From JAWLGW01 sp964569055 (lineage in GTDB: Bacteria; Planctomycetota; J058): a stretch of DNA of 41,842 nt. Below the pieces are notes generated by a model. That model saw nothing but the letters and a program-made list of their open reading frames with translations, did not search any database and was not told the origin of the DNA. The position numbers and the translations under genes were made by a program. The stretch is from NCBI GenBank assembly GCA_964569055.1, contig CAZMSZ010000013.1, positions 1 through 41,842 of the forward strand, written 5' to 3'. This document shows, one piece after another, positions 34,397-41,842 of this stretch (the first letter of the stretch is position 1; every line of letters begins with the position of its first letter).

Positions 34397-35519
34397 CCAT
34401 GAAGGTCTTGGCGGAGCGGAAGTCGGCGTCCTCCTCGTCCTCGTCCTCGTCCTCGTCCTCCGCCTCGCTGACGTCCATGAAGGTCTTGGCGGAGCGGAAG
34501 TCGGCGTCCTCCTCGTCCTCGTCCTCGTCCTCGTCCTCCGCCTCGCTGACGTCCATGAAGGTCTTGGCGGAGCGGAAGTCGGCGTCGTCCTCCTCTTCGT
34601 CTTCCTCCTCCTCCTCCTCGGCGTCGGAGAAGTCCATGAAGGTCTTGGCGGAGCGGAAGTCGACGTCCTCCTCGTCTTCCGCCGCGTCAGCAGGCGGCGG
34701 GACAGCGGCGGCCTGCTTGGGCTTGGCGGGCTTGACAGGCTTGGCGGCGGCCGCCGCGGCCGTGTCGGCCGCGGCGCGGCCCAGGCTGGTGGGGCTCGTC
34801 GGCGCGGGGCCCGGGTCGACGCCGCGCGAGGCGAGGTGCTCGCGCCGCAGCCGCTCGCGGAGCTCGGGCGGGATCTTGGCGAGCTCGCCCGCGTACTTCT
34901 CCATGAAGGCCGAGGGCTCGTCGCCGCGCGCCCCGCGGCCGCGCTCCTGACGCTGCTCGAGCTGCGCGATCTGCTCGGGGGTCACGTAGCCGCGCTCGAG
35001 CAGCGCCTCCTTGAGCGACTTGTCGGGGCTGTCGAGCTTGATCTGGCGGTGGCACTCGTTGAGCGCCTTGAGGCTGACCACCCCCGCCCGGAACAGGTCC
35101 CACGAGGAGGAGAACCGCCGGTTGTGCTTGTCCTGCGCCGCGAACGTGCCCTCCTTGGGCAGGGTCGCGAGCTGCATCTCGGTGATGAAGCCCTTCTCGA
35201 CCGCGACCTCGACGATCGAGCGCTTCCCCTTCGACTCGCGCGCCTGCCGGTGGCACTCGTTGAGCTGCTTGAACGTGAGCAGGCCCGCCTTCACGAGGTC
35301 GAGCGAGTGGGTGAGCTTGAGCCGGCGGCGCGCCTTCTTGGCGCGGCGGCGCCCCTTGAGCTGCTCGGGCGTGACGTAGCCCTTGTCGATCAGGGCCTGA
35401 TGCAGGTCGCCGCCGCCGGTCTCCTGCAGGAGCTTGTGGACCTCGTTGAGCTGGCGATAGGTGATCAACCCGGCCCGGACCAGCTCGAGGGCGTCCTTGT
35501 CCACTGCGCTTCGGCTCAC
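34397..35519 (-). CDS. Giant dual-kinase/SUMF1 protein, 5' segment before the gap
   Basis: The N-terminal 374 residues of the protein continued at 34296-29401. Three ~50-residue helical repeats (about 10-55, 72-120, 139-188) share a pattern of LVRAGLITYRQLNE...ALIDKGYVTPEQL. This resembles the MshEN/T2SSE-N domain of type II secretion and pilus ATPases, some of which bind cyclic-di-GMP. A basic, Ala/Pro/Lys-rich linker follows, then acidic repeats with FRSAKTFMD. The start is GTG at 35519, with AAGGTGAG eight bases upstream. The gene follows the double-STAS gene after 110 bp on the same strand. If the MshEN-like repeats bind a nucleotide signal, they would be an intracellular input to the kinases (inference). 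Confidence 0.82.
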
Positions 35520-35557
35520 CCGATCTCACCTTCCGCCGGTGATGGCGCCGGTCGTCC

Positions 35558-35572
35558 GGGGCGAAACGCCCC
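35558..35572 (-). terminator. GC hairpin between STAS and kinase genes
   Basis: GGGGCGAAACGCCCC is a perfect 6-bp stem with a 3-base loop in the 110-bp space after the STAS/coiled-coil gene and 39 bases before the kinase start. No T tract follows on either strand. It could attenuate or process the transcript, so the two genes may be only partly co-transcribed. Confidence 0.35.
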
Positions 35573-35629
35573 AACCCGTAAGTCGTGCACAGCCAGGCGG
35601 TGCCGCATGGTCACGCGAACCCCGTTCCC

Positions 35630-37183
35630 CTAGGAGAGCTCGAGCTCCTTGCCGAGGCGCTCGATCATCTCGCCCGCGCTCTCGAGCTCCTCGCGCAGCA
35701 GCTCGCGCTCGCGGCTCAGGCGCTCGATCTCCTGCTCGGCCTCGGTCAGGATCCGCGCCTTCTCCTCCTCGAGCTGCCGCACGCGCTGCGCGAGGCCGTT
35801 GCTGTCGCCGGGCGCGGCCGCGCCCTGCGCGGCTTGCGCCTCGAGCAGCGCGATCGTCTCCTCCCGCTCCTGCAGGGCGCGCTCGAGCTCGCCGAGCCGG
35901 CGCGCGGCGTCGCCGCTGTTCGCCGCCTGGCGAGACGCGGCCGTCAGCTCCTCGCGGGCGCGGGCCAGCTCGCCCTGCAGGCGCTGGGCGTCCTGCTGCG
36001 CGAGCTGCAGGGTGGCCTTGGCCTGCGCCGCCTCGCGCACCGCCTGCTCGCGCGCCAGCGACTCGCGGCGGGCGGCGGCCTGCAGCTCCTGCGCCTGGCG
36101 GAGCGCCTGCTCGCGCGCGGTCTCGGTCTCGCTCAGCCGCCGGCGCGCCTGCTCGGCCGCCTGCTCCGCCTGCTGGAGCCGCGCCTGGAGCGCCTCCACC
36201 TCGGCCGCGTCGCGCGCCGGGACGGGCGCGGTCGGGGCCGGCGTCACGGGGGGCAGCGGCGCGGGCGTCGCCGCGACGACCGGCTTGGGCTTGGCCGGCG
36301 GGGGGGTCGGCTTGGCGGGCGGCGCCGCCGCGGCGGCGCCGTCGCCCGCGGCGTGGCGCTGGTGGAGCGCCTCGGCCTCATCGCCGCTCTCGCAGATCGC
36401 GAACTCCTGCTCGAAGCCGAGCAGCTGGAGCGTGCGATGCACGGCGGCCGGGAGCGCGACCAGGACCATCAGCCCGCCGTTGCGGGCCAGGTAGTCGCGG
36501 CAGCCGATCAGCGTGTCGATGTCGTCGGTGCCGAGGGCGCGCGCGAAGTGGAGGCGCAGCGAGACGTGCACCTTGCCCGCCTGCACCACGCGGCGGAGCT
36601 GCGTGTCGAGGCGGGGCAGCTCGGCGTCCTCGACGAACAGCTCGGCGACCTCGACCGCCGGCTGCTCCTCCACCGTGTCCTGCGAGCCCCAGCCCCAGTC
36701 CTCCTCGGCGCTGCTGGTGAGGAGGTCCGCGCTGGCGCCGGTGTCGAGCGGCTCGGCGCCCAGGCTGCGCCGATAGTCGGCCACCGCCTCGTCGCGGTCG
36801 GCGTGGAGCGAGACGCCCTCGCCCTCGAGCCCCAGCATGGAGAGCTTGTGGCGCGTGCCGGGGTCCGCGTCGCAGATCCGCAGCGTGCCCGCCCAGTTCT
36901 CGAGGTAGCCCTTGGCCTGCACCAGCCCCTGGGCGGCGGGGTCGTCGACCGCGCCGGCGCGCCCGAGCGAGAGCACGATGTTGTGGAGCCCATGCGACAC
37001 GAGCTGTTCGATCTTCGCGGGGACGCCCGCCATGCCGGACGCCGACGGCGTCAGCACGACCAGCTCGGAGACGCGCGAGACGAAGTGCGAGCCCTCGGCC
37101 TGGGTGAGGAAGGGCTCCTGGGTGAGCTCGGGGCTCTGGAGCGGGGCCTCGTGGACGACGAGCTCGTCTTGAGGAGCCATCAT
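35630..37183 (-). CDS. Double-STAS-like domain protein with C-terminal coiled coil
   Basis: A 517-aa protein. Two STAS-like (anti-sigma-antagonist fold) domains lie at about 36-138 and 180-275. Both show the pattern of SpoIIAA: a strand (HNIVLSLG, VHVSLRLH), the phospho-loop, a helix, a second strand after a Gly (GTLRICDADP, GGLMVLVALP) and RHKLSMLGL / HRTLQLLGF. The phospho-serine positions are not serine: domain 1 has Asp81-Pro82 and domain 2 has Thr219-Asp220 in place of the Ser-Ser pair. A Pro/Ala/Lys linker (~285-322) leads to a long coiled coil (328-515). It is likely a scaffold or partner-switch component for the kinase and PP2C genes downstream (inference). Two consecutive ATGs (37183, 37180) follow a GAGG. 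Confidence 0.75.
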   Translation of the reverse strand: MMAPQDELVVHEAPLQSPELTQEPFLTQAEGSHFVSRVSELVVLTPSASGMAGVPAKIEQLVSHGLHNIVLSLGRAGAVDDPAAQGLVQAKGYLENWAGTLRICDADPGTRHKLSMLGLEGEGVSLHADRDEAVADYRRSLGAEPLDTGASADLLTSSAEEDWGWGSQDTVEEQPAVEVAELFVEDAELPRLDTQLRRVVQAGKVHVSLRLHFARALGTDDIDTLIGCRDYLARNGGLMVLVALPAAVHRTLQLLGFEQEFAICESGDEAEALHQRHAAGDGAAAAAPPAKPTPPPAKPKPVVAATPAPLPPVTPAPTAPVPARDAAEVEALQARLQQAEQAAEQARRRLSETETAREQALRQAQELQAAARRESLAREQAVREAAQAKATLQLAQQDAQRLQGELARAREELTAASRQAANSGDAARRLGELERALQEREETIALLEAQAAQGAAAPGDSNGLAQRVRQLEEEKARILTEAEQEIERLSRERELLREELESAGEMIERLGKELELS

Positions 37184-37289
37184 GCGCCCTCGTCGGGACC
37201 AGGCCCAGGAGCTGGCTCTGGAGCTCGTCTGGCTCCGCGGAGCGTCCGCCTCCTCATGGGATACCCCCCTCGCGCGCGCGAGTCGGTCA

Positions 37290-37319
37290 AGTGTAAGCCA
37301 ACCCGACTCCGGCCCGCAA
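37290..37319 (-). promoter_or_regulatory. Possible promoter of the STAS-kinase cluster
   Basis: In the 247-bp divergent region before selB the minus strand has TTGCGG (37319-37314) and TACACT (37295-37290) separated by 18 bases. The fit to sigma70 is moderate, and the leader to the ATG at 37183 would be ~100 bases. I found no convincing promoter for selB on the other strand. Confidence 0.3.
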
Positions 37320-37430
37320 GTGCCGCAAGGGCGTGGTCTTGAGGGTGTGAACGGGTTGCGAGGTGCCCGGCCCTCGCTGCGCCGTGTGCGGCAACAGCCC
37401 GTAGAATCGCGCCGCGGAGGCGCGAACCCG

Positions 37431-39386
37431 GTGGGCGAGATCGTCAGCCTGGTGGTGGGAACGGCGGGTCACATCGACCACGGCAAGTCGTCGCTGGTGC
37501 GCCGGCTGACCGGCGTGGACCCCGACCGCCTCAAGGAGGAGCGCGAGCGCGAGCTCACGATCGACCTCGGCTTCGCGCCCTACCGCCTGCCGGACGGCCG
37601 CACGCTGGGGATCATCGACGTCCCCGGCCACGAGCGGTTCGTGAAGAACATGGTGGCGGGCGCCACGGGGACCGACCTGGTGCTGCTGGTGGTGGCCGCC
37701 GACGACGGGGTCATGCCGCAGACGCGCGAGCACCTCGAGATCCTGACCCTGCTCGGGCTGCGCCATGGTTTGATCGTGCTGACCAAGATCGACGCGCCCG
37801 GGGTCGACGACGACATGCTGGGCGTGATCGAGCTCGAGCTCGAGGAGCTGCTGGCGGGGACGTTCGTGGCGGGCGCCCCCGTGGTGCGGGTCTCGTCGGT
37901 CACGGGCGAGGGGTTCGATGCGCTGGAGCGCGAGCTGATCGCGCTGGTCGCGCGGGTGGCGCCCGAGCTGGAGCGGCGCGCCGAGGGCGCGTTCCGGCTG
38001 CCGATCCAGCGGGTGTTCTCGGCGCGCGGCTTCGGGACCGTGGTGACGGGCGTCCCGCTGGGCGGCGCGCTGGAGCTGGGCGAGCCGCTCGAGGTGATCA
38101 CCGCGGCGGGCGCGCTGCGCGGGCGAGTGCGTGGGCTGCAGGCCTACGGGCAGACGGTGACGCGGATCCAGGGCGGCCACTCCTCGGCGATCAACGTGGC
38201 GGACGTGAGCCACAAGGGCGTGCGGCGCGGCGACACGGCGGCGACCCCGGGGGTGTTCCAGGCGGCGACCCTGTTCGAGGTCCGGCTGACGCACCTCCCT
38301 TCGCAGCTGCGCCCGCTCCGTCAGCGCGAGACGGTCAGGTTCCACGTCGGGACCAGCGAGGTGCTCGGCGAGCTGGTGCTGCTCGACGCCAAGGCGCTCG
38401 CCCCCGGCGAGAGCGGCCTGGCGCAGGTCCGCCTGCGCGAGCCCCTGGTGGCGGCGCCCGGCGATCGGTTCGTGGTGCGGCGCCACTCGCCCATGGAGAC
38501 GATCGGCGGAGGGGCGCTGCTGGGGGCCTCGCGGTGGCGTTTGAAACCGTTCAAGGGTTTCGTTCTGGACCGTTTGAGCGCCGAGGAGGAGGCGCTCGGC
38601 GACGCGGCGCGGCGGCTGATCCTGGCGCTCGACCAGGGCGACGCCCCGCAGCGGAGCGCGCAGCTGGTGCAGGCGCTCGCCCGCCCCAAGGACGAGGTGG
38701 AGGCGCTGCTCGGCGGGCTGGCCGAGCGGGGCGAGGTGGTCGACGTCTCGGGCGGGAAGGGTCAGCCGGCCTACCTGAGCGCGGCCGGGCTGGCGCGGGC
38801 GGAGGAGCGGGCGGTGGCGGCGCTGGCCGAGTTCCACGCCGAGCACCCGCTGCGCGACGGGCTGGCGCGGCTCGAGCTGCGGGCGCGGTCCAAGCTGCCC
38901 GACGGGACGCTGCAGCGAGCGGTGGCCGAGCTGAGCGCGGCCGGGCGCGTGCGCGAGAACGCGGCGGGCTTCGCGCTGGCCGAGCACGCGCCGGCGCTGG
39001 GCGAGGCGGAGGAGGCGCTGGTCACCGCCGTGCTGGCGCTGTTCCAAGCAGGCGCGTTCACGCCGCCCACGCCGGCGCAGGCGCTGGAGCAGGTGGCGCG
39101 CCCGGAGGTGAGCGCGCGCGACGCGCAGGACCTGGTGGCCAACCTGCTCGATCGCGGCGAGCTGGTGGCCGTCGGCGAGGACGTGGTGTTCCACCGCGAG
39201 CGCTACGAGGAGGCGAGGAGTCGGGTGATCGCGACGATCCAGGGCCAGGGGCCGCTGGCGGCGGCGGCGTTCAAGGACGCGCTCGGCTCGAGCCGGCGCT
39301 ACGTGATCCCGCTGCTGGAGCACTTCGACGAGGTCGGGCTGACCCGGCGCGAGGGCGACGTGCGCGTGCTGCGGCAGGAGGGCTGA
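37431..39386 (+). CDS. selB: Selenocysteine-specific elongation factor SelB
   Basis: A 651-aa translational GTPase that delivers selenocysteyl-tRNA to UGA codons. G motifs are GHIDHGKSSL (G1, ~13-22), 'ELTIDLGFA' (G2 region, SelB-type), DVPGHERF (G3) and TKID (G4). The elongation-factor beta-barrel domains follow, with GFGTVVTG and RFHVGTSEVLGELVLLD. The C-terminal winged-helix array, which binds the SECIS hairpin, ends in the typical SSRRYVIPLLEHFDEVGLTR block. Length and ending are normal for SelB. I use the GTG at 37431, with GGAGG at 37416-37420; earlier in-frame sequence does not match the family. selA, selD and tRNA-Sec are not in the window. The SCO gene follows after 3 bp. Confidence 0.93.
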   Translation: MGEIVSLVVGTAGHIDHGKSSLVRRLTGVDPDRLKEERERELTIDLGFAPYRLPDGRTLGIIDVPGHERFVKNMVAGATGTDLVLLVVAADDGVMPQTREHLEILTLLGLRHGLIVLTKIDAPGVDDDMLGVIELELEELLAGTFVAGAPVVRVSSVTGEGFDALERELIALVARVAPELERRAEGAFRLPIQRVFSARGFGTVVTGVPLGGALELGEPLEVITAAGALRGRVRGLQAYGQTVTRIQGGHSSAINVADVSHKGVRRGDTAATPGVFQAATLFEVRLTHLPSQLRPLRQRETVRFHVGTSEVLGELVLLDAKALAPGESGLAQVRLREPLVAAPGDRFVVRRHSPMETIGGGALLGASRWRLKPFKGFVLDRLSAEEEALGDAARRLILALDQGDAPQRSAQLVQALARPKDEVEALLGGLAERGEVVDVSGGKGQPAYLSAAGLARAEERAVAALAEFHAEHPLRDGLARLELRARSKLPDGTLQRAVAELSAAGRVRENAAGFALAEHAPALGEAEEALVTAVLALFQAGAFTPPTPAQALEQVARPEVSARDAQDLVANLLDRGELVAVGEDVVFHRERYEEARSRVIATIQGQGPLAAAAFKDALGSSRRYVIPLLEHFDEVGLTRREGDVRVLRQEG

Positions 39387-39389
39387 GCC

Positions 39390-40067
39390 GTGTCCTCGCG
39401 CCTGCTGGTCGCGCTGTCCGGCGCGTTCTCGGTGTTCGTGGCCGCGGCGACCCTGGGGGTCGTGCTGTTCGGCCCTCCGCGGCGGCAGGGACCCGCCTCG
39501 TCGCCCGCGGGCGCCCCCGTCGAGGCGCTCACGAGCGAGGAGCCCGAGGTCCGCTTCCCGCTCCCCGAGTTCCGCTTCACCGAGGCCTCGGGCCAGCCGT
39601 TCGGCCGCGAGGACCTGCTGGGGAAGGTGTGGGTGGTGGACTTCGTGTTCACCACCTGCCAGGGGATCTGCCCGCGCCTGAGCGAGGGGCTGGCGCGGCT
39701 GCAGGCCACCCTCGCGACCCGCCCCGGCGGCGAGCGGGTCGGGCTGCTCAGCTTCAGCGTCGACCCCGAGCACGACACCCCGGCCGCCCTGACCGCCTAC
39801 GCCGCGCGCTACGGCGCCGACCGCGCGCGCTGGAAGCTGGTGACCGGCGAGCGCGCGGCGATCTGGGGCCTGATCCGCGAGGGGTTCAAGCTGCCGGTCG
39901 GGGACGACGGCCCGCCCGCCCCCGGCATGCCGGTGTTCCATAGCGGCAAGCTGGCGCTGATCGACGCCCAGGGCGCCGTGCGCGGCTACTTCGACGGCCT
40001 GGCCGAGGACGCCGCCGCGGAGGAGGCGCGGATCCTGGCGGCGGTCGACGCGCTCCTCGCCGAGTAG
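39390..40067 (+). CDS. SCO1/SenC-family copper chaperone
   Basis: A 225-aa protein with an N-terminal signal anchor (residues 5-27) and a thioredoxin-like domain. It contains the copper-binding CxxxC motif (Cys90 and Cys94 in TTCQGICP) and the distal His184 (PVFHSGK), the full ligand set of SCO1/SenC/PrrC proteins. FSVDPEHDTPAAL is another family hallmark. These proteins insert Cu into the CuA site of cytochrome c oxidase or act as thiol-disulfide reductases on the outer face of the membrane. No cytochrome oxidase genes lie nearby. The GTG start is 3 bp after selB, with AGGAGG inside the end of selB, so the two are probably co-transcribed, although no functional link is known. Confidence 0.9.
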   Translation: MSSRLLVALSGAFSVFVAAATLGVVLFGPPRRQGPASSPAGAPVEALTSEEPEVRFPLPEFRFTEASGQPFGREDLLGKVWVVDFVFTTCQGICPRLSEGLARLQATLATRPGGERVGLLSFSVDPEHDTPAALTAYAARYGADRARWKLVTGERAAIWGLIREGFKLPVGDDGPPAPGMPVFHSGKLALIDAQGAVRGYFDGLAEDAAAEEARILAAVDALLAE

Positions 40068-40263
40068 GGCGCGGCGGTCGGTCGCGTCGATCCCCGATCG
40101 TTGCGTTCGTTCGTCCCGCCGCCGCGCGAGACGGGTGGGCAACTCCTGCTCACCGACTCCGGCGACGAGACGATCGCTCTGCCGCAACCTCCCAGCCCCG
40201 CTGGGGCGGTCGGAGGCACACGCCCTGCAATGAGGCCCCCGCGAGGGAAGGAAGGGAGGACTC
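40068..40263. other. Intergenic region, 196 bp
   Basis: It lies between the SCO gene and an unrecognised gene. It contains a weak GCCCCGCTGGGGC dyad (about 40194-40206) and ends in the purine-rich ribosome-binding sequence of the next gene. I see no gene, tRNA or clear promoter in it. Confidence 0.4.
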
Positions 40264-40902
40264 ATGACGGTGGGCAAGGCGGAGGTGATCGAGCGGGCGC
40301 GGCTGCTGGAGGCCGCGGTCGGGGCGGGGCGGCTCGAGCCGGGGCGGGTGGAGCTCGCGGCGCACCTCGGCGATCCGGCCGCGGCGCTGGTGGCCTTGCC
40401 GAGCGATCGCCGGCTCGGACCGCTGGGGGGGAGCGGCCCGGCGGACCCGCAGGCCGCGCGCGCCAGCCTGGAGGCCTGGGTGCGTCACCTCGCCCGCTGG
40501 GGGAAGGAGGCGTGGGTCCGCGCCGCGCTCGCCGCGGCCCGCGGCGCGCTCGCCGACTGGGAGCGGCGCGAGCCCTACGCGCTCGCCCCCCGCCGCGCCT
40601 TCCTGGCCGGGCAGCGCTGGCTGCTGGCCCCCTGCGCGCTGACGCTCCTGGCCGCCGAGCGCGCGGCGAGCGGCTGCGGCCTGGTCCGCGACGACTTCGC
40701 GGCCCACGCCGTCGAGCAGGCCGCCTGGGCGGCGGCGCGCCCTGGCGCCCACAGCCTGAGCTGCGCGATCCAGGCCGCCCTCAGCGCCGCGTGGGTAGCC
40801 GGCCACCCCCGCCTGGTCCGCCGCGCGGTCCGCGCCGAGCTGCTCCCCTGGGCCCTGACCCCGGGCGGGTCGTCGCGCCCTGCTGCTTCCCCCGCGGCGT
40901 GA
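40264..40902 (+). CDS. Hypothetical helical protein (212 aa)
   Basis: The ATG has a strong GGGAGGA nearby (about six bases upstream). The product is Ala/Arg/Leu-rich and almost entirely helical by pattern, with Trp-rich segments (ASLEAWVRHLARWGKEAWVR, RAFLAGQRWLLAPCALTLLA, HAVEQAAWAAARPGAHSLSC). No signal peptide or obvious membrane helix is seen; the hydrophobic runs are short. The pattern of 'RRAFLAGQRW' followed by Ala-rich helices faintly recalls small Ala-rich immunity-like proteins, but this is too weak to assign. It lies next to a decayed Rpn-type gene, suggesting accessory DNA. Function unknown. Confidence 0.55.
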   Translation: MTVGKAEVIERARLLEAAVGAGRLEPGRVELAAHLGDPAAALVALPSDRRLGPLGGSGPADPQAARASLEAWVRHLARWGKEAWVRAALAAARGALADWERREPYALAPRRAFLAGQRWLLAPCALTLLAAERAASGCGLVRDDFAAHAVEQAAWAAARPGAHSLSCAIQAALSAAWVAGHPRLVRRAVRAELLPWALTPGGSSRPAASPAA

Positions 40903-40912
40903 GCGAGGCGGA

Positions 40913-41173
40913 GTGGCGACGCCGAACACCCCGCACCACGCGCTGTTCAAGGCCGTGTTCTCCGAGCCCTGCACCGCCGCCGCGCAGTTCCGCGCGCTCC
41001 TGCCGAGCGCGCTGGTGGCGGCGCTCGACCTCGCCGTGCTCGAGAACGTGATTCCCTCCCGCGGTCACCACCGAGACCGAGACAGGGCTCGCCAAGGCCG
41101 ACCTGGCCCAGCTCGAACGGTGGACCCGCCGGATGCTCACGCCGCGACCGTCGCCGACGTGTTCGCCGAGTGA
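40913..41173 (+). pseudogene. Remnant of an Rpn/YhgA-family PD-(D/E)XK nuclease gene
   Basis: The first ~46 residues (TPHHALFKAVFSEPCTAAAQ, then LLPSALVAALDLAVLENV) match the N-terminus of the Rpn family of recombination-promoting nucleases, normally about 300 aa. The catalytic PD-(D/E)XK core is missing. Then comes the family's C-terminal tail, split over two frames: DLAQLERWTRRMLT in another frame, then AATVADVFAE back in the first frame. One lost G after the ACG of the MLT codon would explain the second shift. So a large internal deletion plus a frameshift leave ~90 codons. A GTG and purine-rich stretch remain at the start, so a short peptide could still be made, but not an active nuclease. 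Confidence 0.75.
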
Positions 41174-41177
41174 GCTG

Positions 41178-41842
41178 TCAGTCCCCGTCCGTGTCGTCTC
41201 CCCCCTCGCCCGAAGCCGGCTGTTCGGCGGCCGCTGGAGGCGCGAGCGAGCGCGCGTAGAGCTCGCGCAGCGCCTGCACCCGGGTCGCGACGAGCGGGCT
41301 GTCCGGCGCTTCGGCCGCGAACGCGGCCAGGACCTGCGCCAGCTCCCGCTGCCCTTCGGCGTGACGGCCGAGCCGCAGGAGCAGCTCGCCCCGCAGCCCC
41401 CGCGCGAGCAGGTGGGAGGGGTCGAGTCGGAGCGCCTGCTCGACGTCAGCCAGCGCGCGCTCCGGATCTCCGGCAGGCCGCGCGTGCGCGTAGGCGCGGT
41501 TGAGCCACACCTCCGGCCGCTCTGGCGCGAGCCGCACCGCCTCCCACGCGTCCCACGTGCAGCCGAGCCCGTCCCCGAGGTGCCGCCGAGCGACGCCGCG
41601 GAGGTGCCAGGCCAGAGCGGAATCGGGGTCGGCGGCGACGACGAACGTGGCGGCACGGAAGGCGTCGAGCAGCGGCTTCGCCAATTCCTTCACCGCTCGT
41701 CCCTGCGGCGTCGCCGCCAGCTCTTCGACGGGGCCGAGCGCCTTCCACGCGGCGGCGAGGCGCGCGTCGCTTTGCCCAGGCGGGAGAATCGGGCGGGTCC
41801 GCCGCTCGTCGTCCGGCTCGAGGACGACGCGGAACCCGACGA
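41178..41842 (-). CDS. SUMF1/FGE-type domain plus TPR protein, 5' end outside window
   Basis: The frame is open to the window end, so the gene is truncated on its 5' side. The first visible residues, VGFRVVLEPDDERRTRP, are the typical end of a SUMF1/FGE-sulfatase domain (compare GFRCVRAAL at the end of the giant kinase). A linker (PPGQSDARLAAAWKALGPVE) is followed by ~120 residues of TPR-like helices: ALAWHLRGVARRHLGDGLGC, PEVWLNRAYAHARPAGDPER and PSHLLARGLRGELLLRLGRH. The tail is acidic. By analogy with its neighbours the missing part may hold a protein kinase domain (inference). A GTG at 41693 could serve as an internal start but would ignore the coding sequence upstream. It converges with the Rpn remnant, 4 bp away. 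Confidence 0.75.
   Translation of the reverse strand, partial: VGFRVVLEPDDERRTRPILPPGQSDARLAAAWKALGPVEELAATPQGRAVKELAKPLLDAFRAATFVVAADPDSALAWHLRGVARRHLGDGLGCTWDAWEAVRLAPERPEVWLNRAYAHARPAGDPERALADVEQALRLDPSHLLARGLRGELLLRLGRHAEGQRELAQVLAAFAAEAPDSPLVATRVQALRELYARSLAPPAAAEQPASGEGGDDTDGD

Noticed and set aside
35558..35572. Riboswitch in front of the giant kinase gene
   Set aside because: Only one short hairpin is visible and there is no conserved aptamer sequence I recognise.
39390..40067. SCO protein as a selenoprotein because it follows selB
   Set aside because: The active-site motif is a normal CxxxC with two cysteine codons and no in-frame TGA.

Overview
The window is very GC-rich and densely coding, with many GTG starts and short intergenic gaps. 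Its gene content suggests a Planctomycetota bacterium or a similar high-GC lineage with many Ser/Thr kinases, Myxococcota being the main alternative. The pointers are membrane-anchored Hanks-type kinases fused to beta-helix or sulfatase-modifying-factor (SUMF1/FGE) domains, a TM-anchored squalene-cyclase-like toroid protein, FHA and STAS/PP2C signalling proteins, a PduT-like microcompartment shell protein and SelB. This is inferred from gene content only, because no rRNA or other phylogenetic marker is present. Four 100-N assembly gaps interrupt the window (12162-12261, 26054-26153, 28650-28749, 34297-34396). Three of them lie inside coding tandem repeats.

Left part (1-7524): an AT-rich edge, a small hypothetical gene, a YjdF-like membrane protein (DUF2238), a small membrane-anchored protein, an orphan BMC-T shell protein and a secreted VWA protein. 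A minus-strand operon of three tandem AIM24-family paralogues followed by an M48 metalloprotease comes next, and then a divergent N-formylglutamate amidohydrolase-like gene.

Middle part (7642-22963): a minus-strand block holds a kinase/Ig-like/beta-helix protein, a HEAT-repeat protein (a gap lies between these two), an S1/P1-nuclease-like protein with a C-terminal BON-like domain, and a DUF4132 protein. An FHA/coiled-coil gene has its own sigma70-like promoter. Divergent from it are a LolA-like secreted protein, overlapped by a PDZ protein with about 12 Asp/Tyr-rich repeats, and then a TM-anchored alpha/alpha-toroid protein.

Right part (23240-37183): a minus-strand signalling cluster of a double-STAS/coiled-coil protein, a giant protein of more than 2,000 aa (three MshEN-like repeats, a TFMD-repeat acidic region, two kinase domains, a TM helix and a SUMF1/FGE domain), a repeat-rich lipoprotein and a double-GAF PP2C phosphatase. 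The last three are spaced 19-23 bp apart. I consider this kinase-lipoprotein-phosphatase set the best candidate for an undescribed system. Its TFMD repeats fit the pThr-x-x-Asp rule of some FHA domains.

The right edge carries selB, a SCO1/SenC copper chaperone gene, an unrecognised gene, a decayed Rpn-family nuclease remnant, and the 3' end of a SUMF1/TPR gene that leaves the window. The long overlapping opposite-strand frames are GC-rich shadows and were not annotated.
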